Assembly: GCA_030248065.1 (NCBI GenBank)
Contig: JASAMV010002805.1
Location: forward strand, 124,001-188,000
Reading direction: 5' to 3'
Source: Rhynchonema sp. JSB1_4
Taxonomy: Eukaryota; Nematoda; Chromadorea; Monhysterida; Xyalidae
DNA length: 64,000 nt
Numbering within the stretch: position 1 is the stretch's first letter; each line of letters opens with the position of its first letter. Positions 44,720 through 56,482 of this stretch are shown here, in pieces. A program made the translations under genes and the position numbers. The notes under the pieces were generated by a model, which was not told the origin of the DNA, did no database searches, and worked only from the letters and a program-made list of their open reading frames with translations.

Positions 44720-45575
44720 CAGAAAACATGTTTCCCAGGGACGTCATTTGGATAAAATGTTCGAAGGTAGCCGAATTCCACGTGCCGCATGTCGAAACGC
44801 CGATTCAGGATGCCGATGAATGCGACCACTGGCTACGTCGGCGTGTGTGACGTTGAGTGCGATTCAACAACGTACGGCATCAAATTGTGCGCTTTCTACG
44901 ACCCCCCAAGCGGCAGCAAGTCACGTCAACACTCGTGTATGTGCGAGCACTAAACAGTGATGTAGTTGGTCGGAGCAAGAAAGCTAGCTAGCTGGAGGGG
45001 TCCGGCGCAAGAAAGCTAGCTAGCTAGCCGGGTACCCCGATTTGGGGGGGTATTGGTCCAGAAGTCAAAAACAGGGGTATAAAAATTGGTCGAAATTAAG
45101 CTAAAATAAGCCTTAAAATGCGTGTTTTTGTGCATGTGTGAGAAAATTTGAACGAATTTGACCATTTTGGCCCATAAAATGGTCATTTTGGCACTAAAAT
45201 CAACACTTTTTTTACTTGGTGACCGGAGCAAGAAAGCTAGCTAGCGAGTTTGGGGGGTATGGGTTCCGGAGCAAGAAAGCTACCTAGCAGTTGGGGGGGG
45301 GGTAATACCCCCCATACCCCCCAACCACATCACTGGCACTAAATGAAGCACAGCTGCTTCGTGTATTGACCGTACCAGTAACCGGCGGAGGAGGGTTGAC
45401 GTTTGATTGCGCCTGGAACAACGCGATGGATCTCGACCGCTCGGGGATGGTGGACACAACGACCGTAACCTCTATGGTGTTTCACGCGTCAGTTGTGTTA
45501 TGTCGGTTTTGTAGTAAATTTCCAAATTCGCTACCGCACAGTAAAATACGCCAAACACTTAATGTCAAGTTATAA
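44720..45575 (+). pseudogene. Family B coding-like block in unit L2
   Basis: Same order as in L1: MFPRDVIWIKCSKVAEF near 44,730, TYGIKLCAFYDPPSG near 44,875, MITE 44955-45335, then the NEAQLLR segment and GLTFDCAWNNAMDL up to about 45,530. Interrupted by the MITE at the same base as L1. Confidence 0.45.
44955..45335. mobile_element. hAT-like MITE, unit L2
   Basis: 381 bp, same ends and the same GCACTAAA duplication (44947-44954, 45336-45343). Being at the identical base as in L1, it was inherited by tandem duplication. Confidence 0.92.
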
Positions 45576-46568
45576 ACCCGAACGTTAACCGTGCGCGGTT
45601 CTGAAACATTGCCTGTCTGGCTGGCAAGCTGCGTGTGGGTTGGTTGTCCGAATGTTTCAGAAGTTGATTTTTGGGTTTAGAACCTGATATTAACTATGGG
45701 GCGTACTTTACTGTGCGGCAGCGAATTTGGAAATTGACGATAGTATGCTTGATGCGACAAGAATTGGTCGGGTCGGGACTTAAGGTGCGGTGAGTCGATG
45801 ATATGAGAGCAACATACTGCATGCGCGTTACCGACGTCATTTGTTGATGTTTCACGGACGCAAAGAAGTTTACGTATACGTTTGCACAAACAGTAATGTT
45901 TCGAGCGAGTATGAAACCAGCTCGTGTCTATTCTCACCATCTGGTGCATCCGCCCTGATGATATAACTGAATGACCGTCTAGGAAAGTAGGTTGAAACGG
46001 GCAACCAAAAGGCACATTGGTGCACGATCGATTCACATTGCAAAACAATCAACCACCAAGACAAAGCACGACGTGTCCTCATTATCACATCGATGCTCAC
46101 GTATCGCGGAAAGTATTCATCGCCCGACTTTCTGATCACCCAACATTGTGTGTGCACAGACCGACCGTGTTGTCTTGTTCGTCGGATGGCCTGCCCCGAT
46201 GCACACATTTCAACTCAACATCGTCTTTAAGTTGGATTTAGATTCCGTGTTTATTACCGGATTTTGACGCGCACAACGTTAAAACGGCATTTCTTATCTT
46301 ACTTGGCACGATGCACACAATGCAGCATGAACAAAATGAGATCAACTCTGGATTTCTCTTTCGATCAACTTTTGGCTCAGGCTTCGATTCAGGCTTAGGC
46401 TTAGGCCCCAGCCAGGAAGACCTGTGCACATTTCTCATGTCCACGCCTAACTTAAAGCCTAAAACAAGACCTCAACACAATTAGGATACGGCAGTTTCGC
46501 GTCAGTTGGATTCCGTTTATGTGAATTCTATCTCCCGATCTTTATAACTGCTAAAATAGGTCTTGGTT

Positions 46569-47763
46569 TCACATTATATCTTTTGGCGGCTCGACCTTCT
46601 TCTTTTTGAAGCCTTCGATGAAATCGATTCCTGAAGTTAGCAGGACGCGCAGTGAACGAAACTAAACATGTACATCGTGAACCAGTCGCAAGCTCCGCGA
46701 CGGAAAAGCTCACCCCACGGCGGCCAATCGTGCCATCGCGCGTTGTGCACACGCCATCAACTCATCTTCACCTGACACCGATGTGCCAGCATTTTGGGCG
46801 TTCGGATGGGCCCCATAATCTGAAGCAGCCTTACACAATCAGCTTAATGTAAATGCAATGCAACAAAATGTTTCCCAACCACACCTGACGTTTTCGACTG
46901 ATCGGTCGAGGTCGGCGTACGTTTGCTGACGAGTGTCAGCACAGCCTCTGCGCCACTGGGTGGGGATTCGGTCGGACGTTCGTTGACGCAGTGATCTGGT
47001 CCCTGATTCTGAGAGGATCAGCCTTGTTTCCTTGGGTTCATTTGAATGTCATTTAGTATTGATGTTCACGTACCGTTGTCTCGGTGAATTCACCATTGGT
47101 AGGCGAAGCCACGTGCGCGTTCTGACAGACGACGGATTCGCTTCATTTGACCGATGTGTGGGGTCGGTGGCTGAGGCGCTGAAAAATAAAAATATTACAA
47201 CTCAAAATAGGGTTTGTTATCAAATAAAAAAATTCTGTGAAGGGTACGTCGGAAGTTAATTTGCACTATTTCGCGCTGTTCCGAGCAGCCCTCCGTGGTA
47301 GTAGTTGCCGAGGGTCTCGTCGCAGTGGATCGGGAATTCGGTTTTCGACAGTGGGCCGACGCCTAAAGAGTATGATCATGTTTATGAGTTCGTGGTCTGA
47401 CAAGATATTAGCCACACAAATGGCAGAGTTGTGTAAAATATACAGAAGGCACGAAGGTCTTAAAAAACTGTCGCATTCGTAAACAGAAGTTACCAAAGTC
47501 GACACTTTCGTCGACTCGCGAAATCGCATTAAGGCATAACTGAGCGCTACTTTTTTAAAACTTGATTTTGAAATGACTCACCATAGCCGTAAAAACACTC
47601 GAATTCATTCGGCTGCACGTCGTACGGCGCCATCGATGGCTTCAGCCCAGCCCGGAATCGTATGGAACGCGCCCGGTTCCAAATCGACATTTGGCACGCA
47701 GAACGCCCGACCGGTTTGCGAGTTGTCCGCGACCAACGCATCAACCGATTTTGCTTGATTCAT
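46569..47763 (-). pseudogene. Family A copy in unit L2
   Basis: Exons A1 47582-47763, A2 47248-47362, A3 47074-47178, A4 46714-46829 and A5 46569-46630. Relative to its mirror copy R2 it has extra bases in A1 (CCATACGATTCC for CCAACGATTCC) and in A3. Unit 2 copies also carry CTGTAG where L1 has TTGTAC in A3, a premature stop when read without the extra base. The extra left-arm bases may be sequencing errors rather than mutations. Confidence 0.65.
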
Positions 47764-48282
47764 CTGAAATGACAATGAGTAAGGGGCCGGTAAGACAAAC
47801 TCTGGAATTGATAATTAGGTCGGATGGGATCTGACTTTAGGTGATCGATAACTTTTCGTATTGAGGAAAATTCGAGCTATTGTGTTTCGGTAGCACTAAC
47901 GTGAAAGCGGTTTAAGCTGATCAAAGCTGCGTACTTACATCGGCAGATACTCAAACATATCCTAGCTAAAAAGGGCATAATAGTCACCCAGAAAAAAGCT
48001 CAATCTACTCTTTTTGTATTGTATCGTTTTGACTAATCCTTAGCCAAATTCGAAAAATCTACTTTTTCATTCGAAAAAATTATGACCGGCGCTAAGCGGA
48101 AGGTCTGTCGAGTGGAAAATAAGTGGTCATGATGTCATGAACTAACGGAAGGCATGATGAATTCAAATTCGATGAAAATGTGTTTTGAGAATTGGGAAAT
48201 AATGAGAATGGTTTTTATTTCGTCGATGGTTTCTTTATTTGTGCGTGGACAGCAACTGAACCCTTTGCCTATTTTTTTATAT

Positions 48283-48467
48283 AGCGTTACGCCAACACGA
48301 GCCCAATTTCGAAGGTGGTGGCCATTCAAAACGAATAGAAAGAGAAAATCATCATGCTCCACTTTGTATTCTTCAACGTGTAACATTTCCCAAATCAGCA
48401 GCCACGTGTGAATGTTTCACAATTCTGCCAGCTGCGAAATCGGGTTCGTGTTGGTGTATTTTGCCTT
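48283..48467. mobile_element. MITE family 2, copy b, in unit L2
   Basis: Mirror of the 59036-59224 element. The right end (TTTGCCTT then TA) is intact; the left end is eroded and there are scattered differences, in line with the noisy part of the left arm. Confidence 0.8.
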
Positions 48468-49039
48468 TACTTACCCGGTCGATACACGGAGCAGCTGTGC
48501 CTCATTCAGTGCGTGTTCGCAGAAACGCGAATGTTGACGTGACTTGCTGCCGTTCCGGGGGTCGTAGAAGGAGCACAATTGACGCCGTACGTTGTACATC
48601 TGGGCCGTTTTTCGTTTTTTAGTCCTAATTCCTTCTATTTTCCCTGATTTTTCAGGGAAGTACTCCGATTTTCAAGGAAAATCAATTTTTTTAAAAACTT
48701 TTTGACCAACTTTTACTTTGTCGTGATACGTCGATATACGGAGTTTGAGTTTCAGTGATGACCCCGGCCAAAGTTGGTCCCATGATGCGGGTCTGATGGA
48801 TCTTAACAACTCGCCGAAAAGGCTTGAAAACCCGTTCATTTTGCCTCAGAACACATAGAATTACTTCATTTAACCACGTTTTCTTCCCAACTTGAGCATT
48901 TTCCAATTTTTTGGGGCATATTTTGGCTCGGCGTTCAAAAATAGAAGAAAACGATTTTGAAATGTTTTCTGCCCAACCATGAGCAGTGGTCGCACTTATC
49001 GGCATCGTGAGCACTGGTGTCCTGAAGCACGGCACGGTT

Positions 49040-49510
49040 CTTCACGTCCAGAAAACATTTTTCCCAGGGATGTCATTTGGATAAAACGTTCCAAGGTAGC
49101 CGAATTCCACGTGCCGCATGTCGAAACGCCGATTCAGGATGCCGATGAATGCGACCACTGGCTACGTCGGCGTGTGTGACGTTGAGTGCGATTCAACAAC
49201 GTACGGCATCAAACTGTGCGCTTTCGAATGCACCCCTCAAACGGCAGCAAGTTAGTTGACACTCGTGTTTGTGCGAGCACTAATGAAGCACAGCTGCTTC
49301 GTGTATTGACCGTACCTGCAACCGGCATAGCGTAGGGTTGACGTTTGATTGCGCCTGGAACAACGCGATGAATCTCGACCGCTCGGGGATGGTTGACACT
49401 ACGTTCGTAACCTCCATGGTGTTTCACACGTCAGCTGTGTTATATCGGTTTTATAGTAGTTTCAACTTCGCTGCCGCACACTTTCTTTCACAGCTCAATG
49501 TCAAGTTATA
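49040..49510 (+). pseudogene. Family B coding-like block in unit L3 (no MITE)
   Basis: Contains VIWIKRSKVAEFHVPHVET and QDADECDHWLRRRV, then a degraded TYGIKLCAF region. It lacks the hAT-like MITE: CACTAATGAAGC reads straight through at about 49,278. Small indels are frequent compared with the mirror at 57.97-58.44 kb. Confidence 0.45.
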
Positions 49511-50519
49511 AACCCGAACGCGAACCGTGCGCGGTCCTAGCATTGTGCGCTGCAGTTTGGCTGGCAGGCAAGCTGCGTGTGGGTTGGTTGTCCGAATGTT
49601 TCAGAAATTGATTTTCGGGTTTAGAACCTGATATTAACTATGGGGCGTACTTTACTGCGCGGCAGCGAATTTGGAAATTTACGATAGTATGCTTGATGCG
49701 ACAAGAATTGGTCGGGTCGGGACTCAGGGTGCGGTGAGTCGATGATATGAGAGCAACATCTCACGGCGTTACCGACGTCATTTGTTGATGTTTCACTGAC
49801 GCAAAGAAGTCTACGTAAATAAATACGTTTTGGCAAACAGTAATGTTTCAAGCGAGTATGAAACCAGCTCGTGTCTATTCTATGCGGCGCGACCATCTGG
49901 TGCATCCGCCTGGATGATATAACTGAATGACCGTCTGGGAAAGTAGGTTGAAACGGGCAACCAAAAGGCACATTGGTGCACGATCGATTCACATTGCAAA
50001 TTGTATCAACCACCAAGACAAAGCACGACGTGTCCTCATTATCACATCGATGCTCACGTATCGCGGAAAGTATTCATCGCCCAACTTTCTGATCACCCAA
50101 CATTGTATGTGCATAGTCGACCGTGTCGTCTTGTTCGTCGGATGGCTTCCCTCGATCCACACATTTCAACTCAACATCGTCTTTAAGTTGGATTGTGTTT
50201 ATTACCAGATTTTGACGCGCACAACGTTAAAACGGTATTTCTTATCGCACGATGCACACAATGCAATGCAGCATGAACAAAATGAGATCAACTCTATTTC
50301 TCTTTTGATCAACTTTTGGCTCAGAGCTTTTTCGATTCAGGCTTAGGCTTAGTCCCGCAGGCAGGAAGACCTCTGGCACATTTCTCATGTCCACGCCTAA
50401 CTTAAAGCCTAAAACAGACCTCAACACAATTAGGATCCGGCAGTTTCGCGCTCAGTCGGATTCCGTTTATGTAGAATTTATATTTCTATCTTTTATAGAA
50501 CTGCTAAAATAGGTCTTGG

Positions 50520-52530
50520 TTTCACATCATATCTTTTTGGCGGCTCGACCTTCTTCTTTTTGAAGCCTTCGATGAAATCGATTCCTGAAGCTAGCAGGAC
50601 GCGCAGTGAACGAAACTAAACATGTACATCGTGAACCAGTCGCAGCTCCGCGACGGAAAAGCTCACCCCCCGGCGGCCAATCGTGCCATCGCGCGTTGTG
50701 CACAAGCCATCAACTCATCTTCACCTAGACACCGATGTGCCAGCATTTTGGGCGTTCGGATCGGCCCCATTATCTGAAGCAGCCTTACACAATCAGCTTA
50801 ATGTAAACGCAATGCAACAAAACGTTTCCCAACCGCACCTGACGTTTTTGACTGATTCGGTCGAGGTCGGCGTACGTTTGCTGACGAGTGTCAGCACAGC
50901 CTCTGCGCTCACTGGGTGGGGATTCGGTCGGACGTTTGTTGACGCAGTGATCTGGTCCCTGATTCTGAGAGGATCAGCCTTGTTTCGTTCTTCTTTGATT
51001 GAATGTCATTTTATTGACGTTCACGTACCGTCGTCTCCGTGAATTCGATATGTCATTTAGTATTGATGTTCACGTACCGTTGTCTCGGCGAATTCACCAT
51101 TGGTAGGCGAAGCACGTGCGCTTTGTGCAGACGACTGATTCGCTTCATTTGTCCAATGTGTGGGGTCGGTGGCTGAGGCGCTCCAAAAATAAAAATATTA
51201 CAACTCAAAATAGGGTTCGTTATTCAAATAAAAAAAATCCTGTGAAGGGTGACGCTATCGGAAGTGGATCTGCATTATTTCGGGCGCCGTTCCGAGCAGC
51301 CCTTCGTTTTAGTGGCAGGGTTGGGTTAAAAAAAGTAAAAATTTTTTTCTAAAAAAATTTTTTCAAAAAAAAGCTTGCCACTTTTTCGGTTTTTAAAATC
51401 TTAGAGAAAGCAAGTTCACTTTTTTTTTATTATTTCACCACTTTTTTCTTATTATTTTCCCCTTTTTTGTGGTAAAAATGCATGTTTTTTATGCATGTTT
51501 CTGCTTGTTTTTTCTCAAAAAATCGCCTGCGGCGCTTGATATTTCGCATCTGTACAATGTTATTGCAACGTTAGACAGTCCGTGGCTCTACTAAACAACC
51601 GAAGCAGCCGTCATTATGTGCGCATTCAGTTATTACAGGAAGTCAAATCTGCTTGAAGTCAAAATTATCGTTCCAACACCGCGGGTCATGCAGCTGTTTT
51701 CATGTAACTTTGCTTAAAAGATGTGCCATACCTTTCCCGTGACTTCACTTTCCTTTCACTTTTTATACTACAATCTGCAGATCTTGGTACATATGGTGGA
51801 CAGGCTATCCCCAACGCGAATTGTCACGTTTTCTGGTTCATTGTAAAAAATATAACCTCGCTACTGCCTGTTTGTGAACACAACTGGTCGGTGTCAACTA
51901 TTCCTATATTCTCAAGTGCAATCAATACTTACAAAAATTTTCGACAATTTTTCACGTTCAGAACCTAAATTTTTTTTGGCGGTCCGGAATAAAAAAAGTA
52001 AATCTTAAAAAAACTTTTTAAAAAATTCAAAAAAGTTAAAAAAAGTTGGATAATAAAATTTTTTTTAATCCAACTCTGAGTAGTTGCTGAGGGTCTCGTC
52101 GCAGTGGATCGGGAGATTCGGTTTTCGACAGTATGATCAGGGTGTTTGAGAGTTCGTGGTCTGACAAACATTTAGCCGACACAAGATGGCAGAGTTGTGT
52201 AAAATATACAGAAGGCACGAAGGTCTTAAAAAACTGTCGCATTCCTAAACAGAAGAAAAGTTATCCAAAGTCGACACTTTCGTCGACTCGCGAATCGCAT
52301 TAAGGCATAACTGAGGGCTACTTTTTTAAACTTGATTTTCCAATGGCTCACCATAGCCGTAATACTCGAATTCATTGGCTGCACGTTGTACGGCGCCATC
52401 GATGGCTTCAGCCCAGCCAGGGATCAACGCGCCCGGTCAACCCATGGCACGCACGCCGCTGCCGGACCTGCAGCTGTCCGCCCCCACCGGCAACCCGATT
52501 TTCCTTATCCACCAAGACAAAAGGGCCCCT
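50520..52530 (-). pseudogene. Family A copy in unit L3, disrupted and poorly sequenced
   Basis: A1 is recognisable only to about 52,430 (LEFIGCTLYGAIDGFSPA is the complementary-strand frame); beyond that the sequence is degraded. A2 is interrupted by a 762-bp element (51317-52078) and lacks its acceptor through a 19-bp deletion. A4 and A5 are at about 50.65-50.8 and 50.52-50.58 kb. Confidence 0.6.
51317..52078. mobile_element. AT-rich DNA element in exon A2, unit L3
   Basis: 762 bp with ends CAGGGTTGGGTTAAAAAAA and the complement of CAGAGTTGGATTAAAAAAA. Mirror of the R3 copy. Flanks AGTGG and AGTAG (52079-52083). Non-autonomous. Confidence 0.8.
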
Positions 52531-53470
52531 CCAATTATACCACTAGTCGGACGGGATCTAACCTTCCTGCGATCCTACCCTTACTTAGGAAAAACTCAGC
52601 ACTTTTATCCAACCCTACGGCAAATCAACTAGCAGAGCAGAGCACTGACCTACCTCACCACACCAACTCACCAAGCCAAGCAACACGAACACAACACCCC
52701 GCCCAAGACAAGCCAAGCCTAGCATTGCATTGTATTACTCGACCAAACCCAAGCCAAAAAAACACATCTACATATTAAAAAGAAAAATTCCGAGCAAGAA
52801 GAGGGGAGAGCAGAACAAGGCCACGGCCGCAGGAGGGAGAGCAAAGGGCAAAAGAAACCGTCCCTTCTCCTCTTCTGTCATACCAGACGATCGTTCTAAG
52901 TAAACCCAAACCTAGGCATTACTAACCACACCACACCCCCCCCAGCAAGAGGGGAGAGGGGCAGGCAAGGGGGAAGAGGTGGCAGAGGGGGGAAAGTAAA
53001 AAAAGGCAGCAACTGTCTGACTTACTCTGAGGGTGAGGCGAGGCCCAAGCCAGCCCTACTTTACACCTCACGTTCTGGGAGAGGGGAGAAGGGGGCGAGG
53101 AGGGGAACACAGGCAAGACAGCCAAGAGGAGGCAAGCAGAGAACTTTGACTCCACTGCATTGCCTGCTCTGCGCGGGGCATGGTAGGTACGTAGCGGAGC
53201 TAACTCCGCCCGCCCACGGAAGGAAGCACTCTCACACACCCCCCCCCATACAGACAGACCCCACTAGGTTTTTTTTTGCGCTCTTTACACCTTTACTCCC
53301 TACAACAATCATCCTTCATCAATTATTCTTCTCTTTTTCTTCCTCCTTTTTTGGAGAAGAAGACAACACAGCAGCATCAGCAACAACAACAAGAGCCACA
53401 GCACCACAACAACACACAACCAAAAGCACCCCAAACCCACACCGAAGCGCACAGGCCCAAAAAAACGACT
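52430..53470. other. Degraded mirror of 53.9-55.04 kb; probably unreliable sequence
   Basis: Aligns, with many errors, to the reverse complement of the right arm: GCATTGCATTGTATTACTCGA (about 52,722) with GCATTGTATTGTTCGAC, CAGGAGGGAGAGCAAAGGGC (about 52,830) with CAGGAGGGAGAATTGGGGGC, and GGCATGGTAGGTACGTAG (about 53,178) with GCGTGGTATGGTGGGTTACGGTAG. T is strikingly rare up to about 53,260. ORFs here are not meaningful. Confidence 0.75.
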
Positions 53471-53904
53471 GCGCAACAGTCTGTCATCCTACTACAACTA
53501 CATTGACCCCGAAGACCCTGAGGTGTTCAAGCACTCGCCAAAATTCGAAGGCCGCAACAACTTTGACGGCATCTCCGCCTACAACTATGCTGCAGAGCAC
53601 GGCATGAAGATGGCTCACCCCAACGGCTACTGGTACATCCCCACCGACTATGTGTTCCGTCGCGGAGGATCGCGTGAACAGGTAGTTCCGAAACTTTTCG
53701 AAAACCCAGGTTGACTCTGACATGTTACAGGTGTACGCTGACTGGGCTGATTACCTGCAGCTGTTTCCGAAGGGCAAGGAGCTCACGGCCGTTGATGTGA
53801 TGAAGTTCATGGCCGAAAACCCGTTCCAGAAGATTGATGATGTATGGCAAGATGAATTGAAAATGATGTTGTGTGACATTGAATTGATGCATGAACTTGA
53901 ATAA
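53471..53904 (+). CDS. Unrecognised gene (last two exons) in the palindrome loop
   Basis: An exon reading YIDPEDPEVFKHSPKFEG, ISAYNYAAEHGMKMAHPNGY and FRRGGSREQ ends at a GTAGTT donor at 53,682. A second exon from 53,731 reads VYADWADYLQLFPKGKELTA, VMKFMAENPFQKIDDVWQDE and ends HELE, stop at 53,904. Both are in phase 0, and codon use looks like real coding sequence. Upstream exons would be in the corrupted stretch to the left. I do not recognise the family. It is single copy in the window and occupies the loop between the two arms. Confidence 0.65.
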
Positions 53905-53934
53905 TGTTCTATTTGAGAAATAAATCCGTTGTTG

Positions 53935-54012
53935 TTGGATCCTCGGTTGCTCAGTGGTTTATCTTTGGACTACCACCAATATGCAAGAGGGTTCGAGTCT
54001 CACATGATTATA
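53935..54012 (+). repeat. tRNA-like SINE head after the loop gene
   Basis: TCGGTTGCTCAGTGGTTTAT (A-box-like) and GAGGGTTCGAGTCTCAC (B-box-like) at tRNA-like spacing. No credible cloverleaf was found, so SINE-derived. Confidence 0.5.
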
Positions 54013-54194
54013 AGCAGATATTCTGACGGAGATCTGATAATTGTTGATGATTCTGATGAGACATTTTTGCCGTATCCACCAAAACAGGACGCAAAAAATG
54101 ACGCAAAATAAATGACGCACGAAAATACGATGTCAACAGCGCGCAAACAACAACCTACACTGTGGTCTGTTTGAAGGGGGCAGTGACACCGTGT

Positions 54195-54655
54195 CCTACC
54201 GTAACCGGGCTACCGTAACCCAGCTACCGTAACCCACCATACCACGCCCACAGCAGAGCCACAACCATCGCACTAGAGTCCAATGTTACCTTGCCCCCAA
54301 TTCTCCCTCCTGGCTGAGTTGCCCCCAATTCTCCCTCCTTGCCCCCAATTCTCCCCCCAACAGCCGGTGAAACATCAAGTAGGCCTTAGGCTTACGCCTA
54401 ACCATCACACTAGAGTCCGACAAACACGTTGCCCCCAATTTTACCCATTTTCCCTTTGCCCCCAATTCTCCCCCCACTTGCCCCCAATTCTCACACATTT
54501 TGCAGGGGGCAGTGTGATACGGTAATGCCCAGCTTAGGCTTACGCCTAAACACCACACTATAGTCTGACACAACAGCAGAAGCAAAATGGACCATTTTTT
54601 CCTTTGCCCCCAATTCTCCCTCCTGGGGACCTTGCCCCCAATTCTCCCCACCCCT
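54195..54655 (+). repeat. TTGCCCCCAATTCTCC repeat cluster with CTACCGTAACCC repeats
   Basis: Three CTACCGTAACC-type units (54,198-54,237) are followed by about nine copies of TGCCCCCAATTCTCC in three groups (54,290-54,355, 54,428-54,493 and 54,602-54,650). The groups are separated by two copies of a GGCTTACGCCTAA..CACACTA segment. Its mirror is in the degraded stretch at 52.8-53.2 kb. Confidence 0.85.
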
Positions 54656-55421
54656 ACTACTCGGCCATAATATTTCTAATAAAAAAGTAGATTTTTCAAT
54701 TTGGCTAAGGATTAGTCGAACAATACAATGCAAAACTAGGATTGGCTTTCTCCTGGGTGACTATTCATGCCCTTTTTAGCTTGGATATTTTGAGATCTGC
54801 CGATGTCAGTCAGTACACAGCTTTGATCAGCTTAAACCGCTTTCACGTTAGTGCTACGAAACACAATAGCTCGAATTTTCCTCAATACGAAAAGGTATCG
54901 ATCACCTAAGGTCAGATCCCATCCGACCTAATTAGATTCCCAAATTTGGAACCGGCCCCTTATTTCATTGTCATTTCAGATGAATCAAGCAAAATCGGTT
55001 ACTGCGTTGGTCGCGGACAACTCGCAAACCGGTCCGGCGTTCTGCGTGCCAAATATCGATTTTGAACCGGGCGCGTTCCAACGATTCCTGGCTGGGCTGA
55101 AGCCATCGATGGCGCCGTACAACGTGCAGCCAATGAATTCGAGTATTACGGCTATGGTGAGCCATTTCAAAATCAAGTTTAAAAAAGTAGCCCTCAGTTA
55201 TGCCTTAATGCGATTCGCGAGTCGACGAAAGTGTCGACTTTGATAACTTTTCTTCTGTTTAGGAATGCGACAGTTTTTTAAGACCTTCGTGCCTTCTGTA
55301 TATTTTACACAACTCTGCCATTTGTGTGGCTAAATATTGTCAGACCACGAACTCTCAAACATGATCATACTGTCGAAAACCGAATTCCCGATCCACTGCG
55401 ACGAGACCCTCAGCAACTACT

Positions 55422-56177
55422 CAGAGTTGGATTAAAAAAAATTTTATTATCCAACTTTTTTTAACTTTTTTGAATTTTTAAAAAGTTTTTTTAAGATTTA
55501 CTTTTTTTTATTCCGGACCACAAAAATTTCGGTTCTCAACGTGAAAAATTGTCGAAAATTTTTGTAAGTATATTTGATTGCACTTGAGAATATAGGAATA
55601 GTTGACACCGACCAGTTGTGTTCACAAACGGGCAGTAGCGAGGTTATATTTTTTACAATGAACCAGATAACGTGACAATTCGCGTTGGGGATAGCCTGTC
55701 CACCATATGTACCAAGATCTGCAGATTGTAGTATAAAAAGTGAAGGGAAAGTGAAGTCACGGGAAAGGTATGGCACATCTTTTAAGCAAAGTTACATGAA
55801 AACAGCTGCATGACCCGCGGTGTTGGAACGATAATTTTGACTTCAAGCAGATTTGACTTCCTGTAATAACTGAATGCGCACATAATGACGGCTGCTTAGG
55901 TTGTTTAGTAGAGCCACGGACTGTCTAACGTTGCAATAACATTGTACCGATGCGAAATACAAGCGCCGCAGGCGATTTTTTGAGAAAAAACAAGCAGAAA
56001 CATGCATAAAAACATGCATTTTTACCACAAAAAGGGGGAAAATAATAAGAAAAAGTGGTGAAATAATAAAAAAAAGTGAACTTGCTTTTCTAATTTTTAA
56101 AAACCGAAAAAGTGGCGAGCTTTTTTTAAAAAAATTTTTTTTAGAAAAAAATTTTTACTTTTTTTAACCCAACCCTG
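55422..56177. mobile_element. AT-rich DNA element in exon A2, unit R3
   Basis: 756 bp with imperfect inverted ends CAGAGTTGGATTAAAAAAA / TTTTTTTAACCCAACCCTG, flanked by CTACT at 55417-55421 and 56178-56182. Units 1 and 2 have the uninterrupted exon. The ends resemble hAT-type MITEs, but the duplication looks like 5 bp rather than 8, so the superfamily is left open. Confidence 0.85.
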
Positions 56178-56386
56178 CTACTAAAACGGAGGGCTGCTCG
56201 GAACGGCGCCCGAAATCAAGCAAATCCACTTCCGACGTACCCTTCACAGATTTTTTTTATTTGATAACAAACCCTATTTTGAGTTGTAATATTTTTATTT
56301 TTGAGCGCCTCAGCCACCGACCCCACACATTGGACAAATGAAGCGAATCCGTCGTCTGCACAACGCTTCGCCTACCAATGGTGAAT

Positions 56387-56482
56387 TCACCGAGACAACG
56401 GTACGTGAACATCAATACTAAATGACATTCGAATTCACCGAGACAACGGTACGTGAACATCAATACTAAATGACATTCAAAT
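56387..56482 (+). repeat. 48-bp tandem duplication over the A3 donor, unit 3
   Basis: GAATTCACCGAGACAACGGT through GACATTC occurs twice in a row, duplicating the end of exon A3 and its GTACGT donor. The mirror (about 51,005-51,105) has it too; units 1 and 2 do not. Confidence 0.85.

Larger units (their letters stand above)
38800..53480. repeat. Left arm of giant inverted repeat (tandem units L1, L2, L3)
   Basis: Pairs with the right arm at positions summing to about 107,480. Checks: 43,730 with 63,760; 45,140 with 62,350; 48,470 with 59,030; 52,370 with 55,100. Unit boundaries are roughly L1 38.8-44.65, L2 44.65-49.0 and L3 49.0-53.48 kb. Peptides read from 45.7-46.4 kb are identical to those from 61.0-61.8 kb. 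From about 47 kb towards the axis the left arm gains single-base indels relative to the right arm, and from 52.43 to 53.48 kb the match is poor and T-depleted but still traceable. Confidence 0.92.

Noticed and set aside
45870..46208. Gene in the conserved unit spacer (112-residue open frame)
   Set aside because: Several frames on both strands are open at once, none has splice sites with matching phases, and frames differ between units.
52332..53607. ORFs of 148 and 153 residues with Pro/Thr/Gln-rich composition
   Set aside because: They fall in the degraded mirror of the right arm; their composition reflects the loss of T rather than coding constraint.
53935..54012. A functional tRNA gene
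   Set aside because: A- and B-box-like motifs are present but no complete cloverleaf or acceptor stem could be drawn; same for 11,396-11,470 and 20,160-20,245.
54283..54655. CRISPR-like array because of regularly recurring C-rich repeats
   Set aside because: Spacing is irregular, spacers are themselves repeated, and the context is animal nuclear DNA.
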